Part shown: positions 18,106 through 27,281 of the stretch, piece by piece
Layout of the letters: each line of letters begins with the position of its first letter
Position numbering within the stretch: position 1 is the stretch's first letter
Assembly (NCBI RefSeq): GCF_029937575.1
Contig: NZ_JAPYPS010000004.1
Coordinates: 16,624 to 80,623, forward strand
Direction: 5' to 3'
Length of the DNA stretch: 64,000 nt
Source: Nocardioides sp.
GTDB taxonomy: Bacteria; Actinomycetota; Actinomycetes; Propionibacteriales; Nocardioidaceae
Program-made: the position numbers and the translations under genes
The notes under the pieces: generated by a model
What the model saw: the letters and a program-made list of their open reading frames with translations, nothing else
Told to the model about the DNA's origin: nothing
The model's database searches: none

Positions 18106-18190
18106 GTGTCCAGACGCCACAATTGTGGCGTTTGGACCGGGTTCTGAGCCGAAACCGTGCAACAACTCCACAATTGTGGGATCTCGACAC
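18106..18190 (-). repeat. Paired CACAATTGTG palindromic element, 85 bp, sites 51 bp apart (element B)
   Basis: Sites at 18118-18127 and 18169-18178, each in a GTC-N7-CACAATTGTG-N7-GAC frame; the reverse complement aligns without gaps to element D. Confidence 0.85.
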
Positions 18191-18227
18191 CAGGACTGTC
18201 GCAGCACACCGACCTTCCTGCTCGACC

Positions 18228-18551
18228 TCAGACCACGTCGTGACCGGCCAGCAGGATCACCAGGATCGCCGCGAGTGCGGTCAGCCCGCTCCCCAGCACC
18301 CCGCGCGCCATCCACTTCACCCGGCGCCGGTTGCGCAGCAGGTAGGCCGCGCCGATGAGCAGCACCACGAGGGCCACGACCGGACCGCGGCGGGTGACGG
18401 CTCCGACGTACACCGCACCGGCGCCGATCACGATCCCGACGAGGACCTGCACGATCGCCTCGCTGCGAGGCGTCGGGGGCGGGGCCGGCCGCTGGGCTCG
18501 CTGGGTGGCCTGGGACCTGACAGCTCGCAGGGTCGAGAAGAGGCCGGCCAT
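18228..18551 (-). CDS. Small membrane protein of unknown function
   Basis: 107 aa with three hydrophobic segments (VLVGIVIGAGAVYVGAV, VVALVVLLIGAAYLL, GLTALAAILVILLAG). Confidence 0.65.
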   Translation of the reverse strand: MAGLFSTLRAVRSQATQRAQRPAPPPTPRSEAIVQVLVGIVIGAGAVYVGAVTRRGPVVALVVLLIGAAYLLRNRRRVKWMARGVLGSGLTALAAILVILLAGHDVV

Positions 18552-18573
18552 GCCCTGACGCTAGCGTCAGTGC

Positions 18574-19104
18574 GTGAATCTCTTCTCCTTCGAGGGCAAG
18601 CACCCCGTCGTCCACCCCGACGCGTTCGTCGCCCCGACGGCGACGCTCATCGGCGACGTGACCGTCGAGGCCGGGGCCTCGATCTGGTACGGCGTGGTGA
18701 TCCGCGCCGACATCTGCACCGTCGTGGTCCGCGCCGGGACCAACGTGCAGGACAACTCCGTGCTCCACGCCGCACCCGAGGCGACGCTGACCATCGGTCC
18801 CGACGCCACCATCGGGCACGGGTGCGTCGTGCACTGCGAGGAGGTGGGCGAGAAGGCACTGATCGGCAACGGCAGCACCCTGCTCGACGGTGCCCGGGTC
18901 GGTGCCGGCACCCTCGTCGCCGCGGGCTCGGTGGTGACCCCCGGCGCCGTGATCCCCGCGGGAGTCGTGGCAGCAGGGATCCCGTGCAAGGCGACCAAGC
19001 CGATCGAGGGGACCTCCTCGGAGTTCTGGGTCGAGACCAACGCGACCTACTACCGCGAGCTCGGCCAACGCCACGCCGCGGGCGTGGCACCTGTGCAACC
19101 GTGA
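18574..19104 (+). CDS. Gamma-carbonic anhydrase family protein (left-handed beta-helix)
   Basis: HPDAFVAPTATLIGDVTVEAGASIWYGVVIRADICTVVVRAGTNVQDNSVLH...IGHGCVVHCEEVGEKALIGNGSTLLDGARVGAGTLVAAGSVV. Confidence 0.93.
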   Translation: MNLFSFEGKHPVVHPDAFVAPTATLIGDVTVEAGASIWYGVVIRADICTVVVRAGTNVQDNSVLHAAPEATLTIGPDATIGHGCVVHCEEVGEKALIGNGSTLLDGARVGAGTLVAAGSVVTPGAVIPAGVVAAGIPCKATKPIEGTSSEFWVETNATYYRELGQRHAAGVAPVQP

Positions 19105-19153
19105 GCGTCCTTCTCGGGTTGCTCGACCTCTGCTTCGCGCACGTGGACCTGCC

Positions 19154-20470
19154 GTGAGGGAGCGGCTTCGCGGACTCGTCGCCGACACCCGACCGCTGCG
19201 CAACGACCACTTCCGGCGGCTGTGGACCGCCAACATCATCACGGTCATCGGCGCCCAGCTGACGGTGGTCGCCGTCCCGGCGCAGATCTACGCCGACACC
19301 GGCTCCTCGGCGTACGTCGGACTGACCGGACTCTTCGGGCTCGTGCCGCTCGTCGTCTTCGGACTGTGGGGCGGCGCGCTCGCCGACGTCTTCGACCGCC
19401 GCACCCTGCTGATCATCTCGACGTCGGGGCTGATCGGGACCAGCGCTCTGTTCTGGGTCCAGGCCGCCCTCGGGAGCACCGACGTGTGGCTCCTGCTGTG
19501 CCTGTTCTCGGTGCAGCAGGCGTTCTTCGGGATCAACCAGCCCACACGCAGCGCCGTGCTCCCGCGGCTGCTGCCGCCCGACCTGCTGCCCGCGGCCAAC
19601 TCGCTGAACATGACGGTGATGATGGCCGGCGGCATCGCCGGCCCTCTCGTCGCCGGGATCCTGATCCCGTTCATCGGCCTCGAGTGGCTCTACTTCATCG
19701 ACACCATCACCCTCTTCGCCACGCTGTCGGCGGTCGTGCGGCTGCCGTCGCTGCGCATCGAACGGCCCGAGGGCGCCGGCGGCCTCGGGCGTGCCCCGAC
19801 CCCCGGGCTGCGCTCGGTGGTGGAGGGCTTCACCTTCCTGCGGACCCAACCGGTGCTGATGATGTCCTTCGTCGTCGACCTGATCGCGATGGTCTTCGGG
19901 ATGCCGCGGGCGTTGTTCCCCGAGATCGCCTCGGAGTCCTTCGACGGTCCGGACGCCGGCGGGCTCGCCTTCGCGTTCCTGTTCGCCGCCATCCCGATCG
20001 GCGCCGTGGTCGGAGGCGTGCTGTCCGGCTGGGTGTCGCGGGTCGAGGCTCAGGGGCGTGCGGTGGTCGTCTGCATCCTCGTGTGGGGTGCGGCGATGGT
20101 CGGGTTCGGTGTCGCCGTCGGCATCGCCGGAGCCTCCGCCTCGTTGCGCACCACGATGCTAGTCGCCGCCGTGCTCCTGCTCGCCGTCGGCGGCGCCGCC
20201 GACATGGCCTCGGCCGCCTTCCGGTCCTCGATGCTGCAGACCGTGGCGACCGACGAGATGCGCGGTCGGCTCCAAGGCATCTTCATCGTCGTGGTCGCCG
20301 GTGGGCCGCGCGTGGCCGACGTGGCGCACGGAGCGTCGGCTGCCCTCATCGGTACGGCGGCCGCGGCGGCCGGCGGTGGGGTGCTGGTCGTCGTGGGCGT
20401 GGTCGTCGCGGCCCTCGCCGTGCCGTCGTTCGTGCGCTACCGCGTGACGCGGGTGCCCGAGACCGGCTGA
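19154..20470 (+). CDS. MFS transporter (EntS-like exporter)
   Basis: 438 aa polytopic protein; RLWTANIITVIGAQLTVVAVPAQIY, LLPAANSLNMTVMMAGGIAGPLVAGILIPFIGLEWLYFID. Confidence 0.88.
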   Translation: MRERLRGLVADTRPLRNDHFRRLWTANIITVIGAQLTVVAVPAQIYADTGSSAYVGLTGLFGLVPLVVFGLWGGALADVFDRRTLLIISTSGLIGTSALFWVQAALGSTDVWLLLCLFSVQQAFFGINQPTRSAVLPRLLPPDLLPAANSLNMTVMMAGGIAGPLVAGILIPFIGLEWLYFIDTITLFATLSAVVRLPSLRIERPEGAGGLGRAPTPGLRSVVEGFTFLRTQPVLMMSFVVDLIAMVFGMPRALFPEIASESFDGPDAGGLAFAFLFAAIPIGAVVGGVLSGWVSRVEAQGRAVVVCILVWGAAMVGFGVAVGIAGASASLRTTMLVAAVLLLAVGGAADMASAAFRSSMLQTVATDEMRGRLQGIFIVVVAGGPRVADVAHGASAALIGTAAAAAGGGVLVVVGVVVAALAVPSFVRYRVTRVPETG

Positions 20471-20490
20471 GTCCACCGTAGGATCCGCGG

Positions 20491-21981
20491 GTGATCGACC
20501 CCGACGACCTCGCCGCGACCCTGCGCGTCCTCGGGCAGCTGCACACGGTCCCCGAGGACCACCCCGACCACGTCCAGGTCAAGCGGGCGGCCTCCCACAT
20601 GTACAAGGCGCTCAAGCGCGACCGGCGCGCCGCCAAGCGCGCCGAGGAGCTCGCCCACGACCGTGCCGTCACCGAGGCCACTGCCACCGGGTCGCCGCTG
20701 CGCATCGACGACGAGACCGAGGGGACGCTGCTCACCACTCCCACGTCGGGCGCCTTCGCCGGCGAGCTGATCAACCCGCGTGGGTGCTACATCTGCAAGG
20801 ACGACTACACGCTGGTCGACGCGTTCTACCACTGGCTGTGCCCGACGTGCGCTGCTCGCTCCCACGCCAAGCGCGACCAGGGCACCGACCTGAGCGGGCG
20901 GCGCGCGCTGCTCACCGGGGGGCGCGCCAAGATCGGGATGTACATCGCGCTGCGCCTCCTGCGCGACGGTGCCCACCTGACGATCACGACGCGCTTCCCC
21001 CACGACGCCGTACGGCGCTACTCCTCGCTGCCCGACGCCGCCGACTGGATCGGGCGGCTCAAGATCGTCGGGATCGACCTGCGCGACCCGACCCAGGTGG
21101 TCGCGCTGGCCGACGACGTCGCGGCGGCCGGGCCGCTCGACGTCCTGATCAACAACGCCTGCCAGACCGTGCGGCGCTCCCCCGGCGCCTACGCGCCCCT
21201 CGTCGCTGCCGAGGCCGAGCCGCTCCCGGACGCGATCGCCGGGCAGGACCTCCCGGAGATGGTGCGCTTCGACCGGATCTCCGAGGCCCACCCCGCCGCG
21301 ATCGCTGGTGCCCTGTCACGCGAGGCCGTGGCCGCTCACGACGGCGAGTCGCTCGACCACGCCCGCGCCTCCCACTCGGCCGCGACGCTGACCGCACTGG
21401 CCCTGAAGGCCGGGCACGCCTCGCTGGACGCCCACCTCGCCGGCACCGCCGTCGATGCCGGTGGGCTGCTGCCCGACCTCCAGACCACCAACTCCTGGAC
21501 CCAGACCGTCGACGAGGTCGACCCGATGGAGCTGCTCGAGGTGCAGCTGTGCAACTCGGTCGCCCCGTTCCTCCTGGTCTCCCGGCTGCGTCCCGCGCTG
21601 GCCGCGGCAGCCTCCGCGGCCGCGTCAGGGCGAGCCCACGTGGTCAACGTGTCGGCGATGGAGGGACAGTTCTCGCGGCGCTACAAGGGCGCCGGGCACC
21701 CGCACACCAACATGGCCAAGGCCGCGCTCAACATGATGACGCGCACCTCGGCGGGCGAGATGTTCGAGACCGACCAGATCCTGATGAACGCCGTCGACAC
21801 CGGGTGGATCACCGACGAGCGCCCCCACCAGGACAAGCTCCGGATCGCCGCCGAGGGGTGGCACGCGCCGCTCGACCTCGTCGACGGTGCAGCCCGCGTC
21901 TACGACCCGGTCGTGCGGGGCGAGGCGGGCGAGGACCTGCACGGGCACTTCCTGAAGGACTACGACCCCTCGCCCTGGTGA
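20491..21981 (+). CDS. SDR family oxidoreductase with N-terminal Cys4 (zinc-ribbon-like) segment
   Basis: CYICKDDYTLVDAFYHWLCPTC followed by Rossmann ALLTGGRAKIGMYIALRLLRDGA and VLINNACQTVRR. Confidence 0.82.
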   Translation: MIDPDDLAATLRVLGQLHTVPEDHPDHVQVKRAASHMYKALKRDRRAAKRAEELAHDRAVTEATATGSPLRIDDETEGTLLTTPTSGAFAGELINPRGCYICKDDYTLVDAFYHWLCPTCAARSHAKRDQGTDLSGRRALLTGGRAKIGMYIALRLLRDGAHLTITTRFPHDAVRRYSSLPDAADWIGRLKIVGIDLRDPTQVVALADDVAAAGPLDVLINNACQTVRRSPGAYAPLVAAEAEPLPDAIAGQDLPEMVRFDRISEAHPAAIAGALSREAVAAHDGESLDHARASHSAATLTALALKAGHASLDAHLAGTAVDAGGLLPDLQTTNSWTQTVDEVDPMELLEVQLCNSVAPFLLVSRLRPALAAAASAAASGRAHVVNVSAMEGQFSRRYKGAGHPHTNMAKAALNMMTRTSAGEMFETDQILMNAVDTGWITDERPHQDKLRIAAEGWHAPLDLVDGAARVYDPVVRGEAGEDLHGHFLKDYDPSPW

Positions 21982-22027
21982 CGGCAGCTTCTCCGCCTCG
22001 GATGTGAGACTGCCACCACCCACCAGG

Positions 22028-22531
22028 TCACCTCCCCAGCAACCCCCGCACGTACGCCGCCTGCCCGACGTGCTGCAGGTCGTCGTTGACGACGCTGACC
22101 AGCCGGGCGCCGAGCGTCACCGGCGGGTCCCACCGGTCGTCGACGACCCGGTCGAGCTCGTCGGCCGTGAGGCCGTCGAGGTAGCCCACGGTGCGCGTGT
22201 GCACGGCGTCGAGGTACTCCAGCAGCAGCCCGGTCTCCCACGTGCCGGCACCCACCTCGTCGCTCGACTGCCCGAAGCCGATCGACCCCGCGTCGTACGG
22301 GAGTGCGAAGCGCCCGACGTAGTCCTGGGCGGTGTAGACCTGCTGGGTGCCGGCCACGTCGGCGACGTGGTCGTCCTGCACGCGCGTCAGGTGCCAGACC
22401 AGCCAGCCGATCGGGTTGGCCTCGGGCCGGGGGCGGTGGGCGAGGTCCTCCGGCGAGAGGCCCTCGAGCGCCGCCTCGGCGCTCTCCCTCACCCGGTCGA
22501 AGGCGTCTGCCAGCAGCTCAGTAGGCGTCAT
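22028..22531 (-). CDS. DinB-like/DUF664 (mycothiol transferase-like) protein
   Basis: DAFDRVRESAEAALEGLSPEDLAHRPRPEANPIGWLVWHLTRVQDDHVADVAG ... YLDGLTADELDRVVD ... GRLVSVVNDDLQHVGQAAYVRGL. Confidence 0.82.
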   Translation of the reverse strand: MTPTELLADAFDRVRESAEAALEGLSPEDLAHRPRPEANPIGWLVWHLTRVQDDHVADVAGTQQVYTAQDYVGRFALPYDAGSIGFGQSSDEVGAGTWETGLLLEYLDAVHTRTVGYLDGLTADELDRVVDDRWDPPVTLGARLVSVVNDDLQHVGQAAYVRGLLGR

Positions 22532-22583
22532 GCCTCGAACCTACGCCGCGACCCAGGCTTGGCCGGTCGCCTACGGTCGAGGC

Positions 22584-23036
22584 GTGAGCCTCTTGCTGCG
22601 CCTCGTCGCGACCGTCGCCCTGGCCCTGCCGCTGGCGGCCTGCGCCGGAGCGCCTGCTGAGGAGGTCGGCGACGCACAGGTCTTCGTGCCTGACGCCGCG
22701 CCGGACGACGGCACCCCCACCGGCCGCAGCGCCTGCGACCTCGTCGTGGCCGGGATCGAGGCGTTCAACCGCGGCGAGCTCGTGGAGACCGTCGCGCGCT
22801 TCGAGGAGGCGGTCCCGCTCGCCGAGGCCGAGGACGAGGCCGCCGGCACCCAGGCCTCGGCCGACCTGCTGGAGGCCGTGGAGTACTACGCCGAGCTGCC
22901 GGCCGACGAGTACCTGGCCGCCTCGGCCGGGTCGCCGGACTTCGCGAGGTACCAGGCGATCACGCTCGGCCTGTGCGGCTCCGGGGAGCCGCAGGTGCCA
23001 GGTCAGCCCGACGACGAGGGCGGCGTCCAGGCCTGA
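22584..23036 (+). CDS. Putative lipoprotein
   Basis: GTG start; signal plus lipobox MSLLLRLVATVALALPLAACAGAP. Confidence 0.65.
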   Translation: MSLLLRLVATVALALPLAACAGAPAEEVGDAQVFVPDAAPDDGTPTGRSACDLVVAGIEAFNRGELVETVARFEEAVPLAEAEDEAAGTQASADLLEAVEYYAELPADEYLAASAGSPDFARYQAITLGLCGSGEPQVPGQPDDEGGVQA

Positions 23037-23110
23037 TGGGGATGACCGTCGGGACGGTCCCTGACGGAAGTCAGCTCTGCGGGGCCTGAAGCCTTGACCT
23101 TCCTCGGGGC

Positions 23111-24826
23111 CTATCCCGACGTGGTGCCCGGGGCCAGCCGTGCCAGCCGAGCCGCCAGCCCGTCGCGTCGGTGGGCGTTGCCGTGCAGGCCGACGAAGCG
23201 GTCGCCGTAGACCCACAGCAGCGCGTCGTCCAGGCGTCGTACGGCGCCGGCCGGGTGGCGGTAGTCCATCCGCTGGGTGACCAGCGCCTCGTCGACGGGC
23301 CGCAGGACGTCGCCCAGCTCGGCGAGCGAGGTGATGCCGAGCTCGAGGAGGAGACCGGAGATCCACCCGTAGTGCTCGGTGCGGGACCAGCCGGCCTCGG
23401 AGTACTGCCCGGCCAGGAAGGCGGCGAGCTCGCGCGGGTCGATGCGGGGGTCGTCGTCGGCGCCGGCCTGCACCTCGGGCGCGACCCCGCGCAGCCGCTC
23501 GCGGATCTGGGAGAACTCCCGGTCGGCGAGCTCGAGCAGCCCGGCGGCCAGCGCAAAGCGACGGTCGAACTCGCGGGCGTGCTCGGCCGGGACCGTGCCC
23601 TTGTAGCGGATGTCGTGCTCGAACTCCGCCCACGCGTGCTGCAGCACCGTGCGGACCTGGACCTGCGCCGCCCGGCCGCCGAGGTGCGCGAAGTCGGGGT
23701 GCGACTCGCGCGCGGCGTCCAGGGCGATCATCAGGTGCCGGCTGGCGTAGCCGAAGCGCCCCTCGTCGGCCGTCTCCTGCCCCATGTCGCGGTCATCCTG
23801 CACGATCACCTGCTCGCCGAGCAGGTCGGCGACCGCGTCCACGTCGTCCTCGACGTAGGTGATCACCCGCACGCCGAGCTGGTCGGTGATCTGGCGCAGC
23901 GGGTCGGAGTAGGCAGGCACTCCGGCGAGCATCCGCGCCGCCTTCTCGGCGAAGGAGGCCACGCCCTTGGTCCGACCCGTCACCGACAGGTAGTTGATGC
24001 CCGCCTCGTCGAGGATCCCCCGCACCAGCGCAACCGCCTCCGCACCAGCGCGGGTCAGGTCGTCGTGCGTCGCGGCGTATGTCTGCACGGCCTCACGCAC
24101 GACGTCGGTGCGCGTCGGTGACGTGCCCAGGGTGGGGGTCACGATGTAGCCGCTGTCGAGGTCGCCGTACGTCGTGACCAGGTCGGGCGTGCGGTCGGCG
24201 ACGAACCCGACGTAGGCGCACACGACCGCGTCCACCTGGTCCTCGACGACCCGCAGCTCGGACTTGCGCGTGGCCTTCTCGACCTGCGAGCGCAGCCCGG
24301 CCCAGGTCTCGTCGGTGACCACGATCTGCTCGACGTGGCTCATCAGCCGCAGCAGCTCGGCGCGCAGGAGGTCGAGGTCGCGGCCGGGCTTGTTCTTGTA
24401 CTTGAGGATCGTGTCCAGCCCGAAGAGCACCACGGACGCGGCGTGCGGGTAGACCTCGATCGCCCGGCGGGCCCGACCCGAGCGCGGGTCGATGTCGAGG
24501 CCGAGCCGCTTGGCGACCCGAGCACCGCGGCTGCCGTTGGCGAACTCGCGCTTGCCGGTGTTGGTGGGATGGGTGCCGGCGTCGAAGCGCCGGAAGTCCT
24601 TGCTCAGCGCCTTCTCGGCCGGCCGCGACCCGGTGGCGTTCTTGACGACCAGCGGCGCGTCGATCGCGACGAGGCAGTCTCCGGCGACGTACGCCGCCAG
24701 CTCGGCGTCGATGTCGTCGTCGGTGCGCACCGCGCTGACGTGCAGCAGTCGGGCGTGCTCGTCGACGACGGCGAGCCCGGTGGGCTGCTTCTCGCCCCAG
24801 GCGAGGTCGACTCCGACGTAGTGCAT
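23111..24826 (-). CDS. DUF429 (RNase H-like) + RelA/SpoT synthetase-domain fusion, MS_RHII-RSD-like
   Basis: N-term MHYVGVDLAWGEKQPTGLAVVDE...AIDAPL (RNase H-like); C-term SVTGRTKGVASFAEKAARM ... YSDPLRQITDQLGVRVITYVEDDV ... GRFGYASRHLMIAL ... VQVRTVLQHAWAEFEHDIRYKG. Confidence 0.85.
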   Translation of the reverse strand: MHYVGVDLAWGEKQPTGLAVVDEHARLLHVSAVRTDDDIDAELAAYVAGDCLVAIDAPLVVKNATGSRPAEKALSKDFRRFDAGTHPTNTGKREFANGSRGARVAKRLGLDIDPRSGRARRAIEVYPHAASVVLFGLDTILKYKNKPGRDLDLLRAELLRLMSHVEQIVVTDETWAGLRSQVEKATRKSELRVVEDQVDAVVCAYVGFVADRTPDLVTTYGDLDSGYIVTPTLGTSPTRTDVVREAVQTYAATHDDLTRAGAEAVALVRGILDEAGINYLSVTGRTKGVASFAEKAARMLAGVPAYSDPLRQITDQLGVRVITYVEDDVDAVADLLGEQVIVQDDRDMGQETADEGRFGYASRHLMIALDAARESHPDFAHLGGRAAQVQVRTVLQHAWAEFEHDIRYKGTVPAEHAREFDRRFALAAGLLELADREFSQIRERLRGVAPEVQAGADDDPRIDPRELAAFLAGQYSEAGWSRTEHYGWISGLLLELGITSLAELGDVLRPVDEALVTQRMDYRHPAGAVRRLDDALLWVYGDRFVGLHGNAHRRDGLAARLARLAPGTTSG

Positions 24827-24887
24827 GCTCCTACCCTGCCGTATGCCGCCGATGCTCCGCCGACGCGGCGCTCCCGGGTCCGGCGTC

Positions 24888-26282
24888 TCACCCCCGGGTG
24901 AGGGTGACGCGGTCGATGACGGTGCCGTCGGTGGCCAGGGCGGTGAGCTTCATCTTCGCCGGGCGGTCGCCGCGTCGCGGGACGACGTCGACGAAGCCGA
25001 TGGAGTGCTGGTTGTCGGTGACCGCCGACCAGAGCGTGGTCTCGGGGACGCGGATCCCGCCGTCCATGGTCACGTAGGACAGCGGCGACCCGCTGGTCGG
25101 GTAGACCGCCTGGCCGGCTCCGCCGGCGGTGAGGTACGTCGTGCCCTTGCGCGAGTCGACGACGGCGCCGCGGCGTGCCTCGACGACCGGGTCACCGGCG
25201 CGCAGCGGGTGGGTGCGTTCGTAGCAGTGGTTGTGGCCGTTGACGACGAGGTCGACGGAGTACCGGTCGAAGAGCGGCTCCCACCGCGTCCGGTTGCCGC
25301 CGTCGGAGGCGTGCACGAGGTTGGTGCAGTACATGCAGTTGTGGAAGCCGACCACGATGAAGTCGATGTCGTCGCGCTTGCGCAGCCGCTTGAGCCTCCG
25401 CTCGAGCCACGCGTCCTGCTTGGCTCCGAGGTAGCCCTCGTTGCGCGCGATCTCGAAGGACGCGTCGTTGCCGTCGAGCGCGATGAAGGCGACGTTGCCG
25501 TAGACGAAGGAGTAGGTGACCGGCGCGCCCTTGACCCCGTTGCGCGGGTTGCGGAAGCGGTCGAGGTAGCCGGCGTACCCCAGCTCGCCGTTGCCCGTCT
25601 CCATCTCGTGGTTGCCGACCGTGGTCATCCACGGCACCCGCGAGGCGCTCGACTCGATCTGGCGCAGCCACCGGTCCCACGTGCGGAAGTCCTGGGTGTC
25701 GGCCCCGCCGATGCCGGTGCCGCCGCTGGAGTCGGCGTAGCAGAGGTCGCCCACCACGAAGGACAGGTCGGGCTTCATGGCGTCGATGAGCTTCACGTGC
25801 GCGGCTGCGGCAGCGTTGACGCCCATGTCACCGAAGGCGGCGAAGCGGAACCGCTCCGCCGCGGCCGGCGCGGTGGTGAAGGTGCCGGTGGTCGCCCCGG
25901 CGCCGCGGTGGGTGATCCGGTAGCGGTAGCGCGTGCCCGGCTCGAGACCCTCGACCTTGCCGTGGTGGTAGACGGTCCGCAGGTCCTTGGTGGGGCGGCT
26001 GTTGACCGGTACCCGCTGGCCCAGGCCGCGGTCGGGCCCGATCTCCAGGCGCGGCCGGTCGACCGAGCGCGGCGTGGACCACGACACCGTCATCGCGGTG
26101 CGCGCGTCGTCGCCGTACACGAGGTGGACGCCGCTCGCCCGGGCCGCCGCGGCCGCCGGCGGCACCCACAGCATCGGTGAGGCCGCGGCGAGCACCCCGG
26201 CTCCCGCGCCGCCGGCCAGGAGGTGGCGACGGCTGGTGGCGGGAGGCGCAACGGGCACGGGGGCCGCGGGGTGGTCGGTCAC
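24888..26282 (-). CDS. Purple acid phosphatase-like metallophosphoesterase, probable Tat substrate
   Basis: SRRHLLAGGAGAGVLAAA; FRFAAFGDMGVN, DLSFVVGDLCYADSSG, WMTTVGNHEME, DLVVNGHNHCYERTHP. Confidence 0.9.
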   Translation of the reverse strand: MTDHPAAPVPVAPPATSRRHLLAGGAGAGVLAAASPMLWVPPAAAAARASGVHLVYGDDARTAMTVSWSTPRSVDRPRLEIGPDRGLGQRVPVNSRPTKDLRTVYHHGKVEGLEPGTRYRYRITHRGAGATTGTFTTAPAAAERFRFAAFGDMGVNAAAAAHVKLIDAMKPDLSFVVGDLCYADSSGGTGIGGADTQDFRTWDRWLRQIESSASRVPWMTTVGNHEMETGNGELGYAGYLDRFRNPRNGVKGAPVTYSFVYGNVAFIALDGNDASFEIARNEGYLGAKQDAWLERRLKRLRKRDDIDFIVVGFHNCMYCTNLVHASDGGNRTRWEPLFDRYSVDLVVNGHNHCYERTHPLRAGDPVVEARRGAVVDSRKGTTYLTAGGAGQAVYPTSGSPLSYVTMDGGIRVPETTLWSAVTDNQHSIGFVDVVPRRGDRPAKMKLTALATDGTVIDRVTLTRG

Positions 26283-26327
26283 GCGGGGCAGGGTGACAGC
26301 GCTAGGTGGACGGGAGTTGAACCCGCC

Positions 26328-27281
26328 TCAACGGGCGTGGGCGACCGCGATCGCGGCACCGAAGCGGGCGTTGTCGCGCACGAGCGCGATGTTGGCGACC
26401 AGGCTGGCACCGTCGGTGAGCTCGACGATCCGCTTGAGAAGGTACGGCGTGACGTCCTTGCCGCCGATACCGAGGGCGTCCAGGTCGGCCAGCGCCTGGT
26501 CGATGACGGCGCCGATGCGGCCCGCCGAGATCTCGTCGGCGACCGGGATCGGGTTGGCCACCACGATCCCCGAGGTGAGCCCGAGCGTCCGTGCAGCCGT
26601 CATCACCGCGGCGACCTCCGCGGCCGAGTCGATGCGCGCGGGGGCGGCGTACCCGCTGCTGCGCGAGTAGAACGACGGGAACTCGTCGGAGCCGTGCACC
26701 AGCACGGGCACGCTGTTGGTCTCCAGCAGCTCCAGGGTCAGGCCGATGTCGAGGATGCTCTTCACTCCGGCGCTCACGACGGTGACCGGCGTGGTCGCCA
26801 GCTCGCCGAGGTCGGCGGAGACGTCGAAGCTCTCGGCGGCGCCACGGTGGACACCGCCCAGTCCACCCGTCACGAAGACGTCGATGCCCGCGAGCGCCGC
26901 CAGCCGCATCGTCGCGGCGACCGTGGTCGCGCCGTGGGTGCCGCGTGCCACGACGTACGGCAGGTCACGCACGCTGACCTTGGAGACGTTCGCGTCGCTG
27001 GCGAGGAGCTCGAGGTCGTCGGGGGACAGCCCGATCCGGGGTATCCCGCCGAGCACCGCGATCGTCGCCGGCACCGCACCGGCCTCGCGCACGATGGCCT
27101 CGACCTCGAGCGCCATCGCCACGTTGTCGGGGTAGGGCATGCCGTGGCTGATGATCGTGCTCTCCAGCGCGACGACCGGGCGGCCGGCGGCGAGCGCCGC
27201 GGCGACCTCGTCGGTCACGGCGAGTCCGGCAGGTCCGGCAGGTCCGGCCGGTCCAGCTGGTCCGGTTGATGGGGTGGTCAC
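26328..27281 (-). CDS. psuG: Pseudouridine-5'-phosphate glycosidase
   Basis: VALESTIISHGMPYPDNVAMALEVEAIVREAGAVPATIAVLGG; KVSVRDLPYVVARGTHGATTVAATMRLAALAGIDVFVTGGLGGVHRGA. Confidence 0.93.
   Translation of the reverse strand: MTTPSTGPAGPAGPAGPAGLAVTDEVAAALAAGRPVVALESTIISHGMPYPDNVAMALEVEAIVREAGAVPATIAVLGGIPRIGLSPDDLELLASDANVSKVSVRDLPYVVARGTHGATTVAATMRLAALAGIDVFVTGGLGGVHRGAAESFDVSADLGELATTPVTVVSAGVKSILDIGLTLELLETNSVPVLVHGSDEFPSFYSRSSGYAAPARIDSAAEVAAVMTAARTLGLTSGIVVANPIPVADEISAGRIGAVIDQALADLDALGIGGKDVTPYLLKRIVELTDGASLVANIALVRDNARFGAAIAVAHAR

Noticed and set aside
26310-26326. tRNA-like T-arm on the minus strand (GCGGGTTCAACTCCCGT)
   Set aside because: A 5-bp stem and TTCAACT loop fit a T-arm, but no anticodon or D arm is present upstream because that space is psuG coding sequence; at most a tRNA 3'-end fragment or chance.
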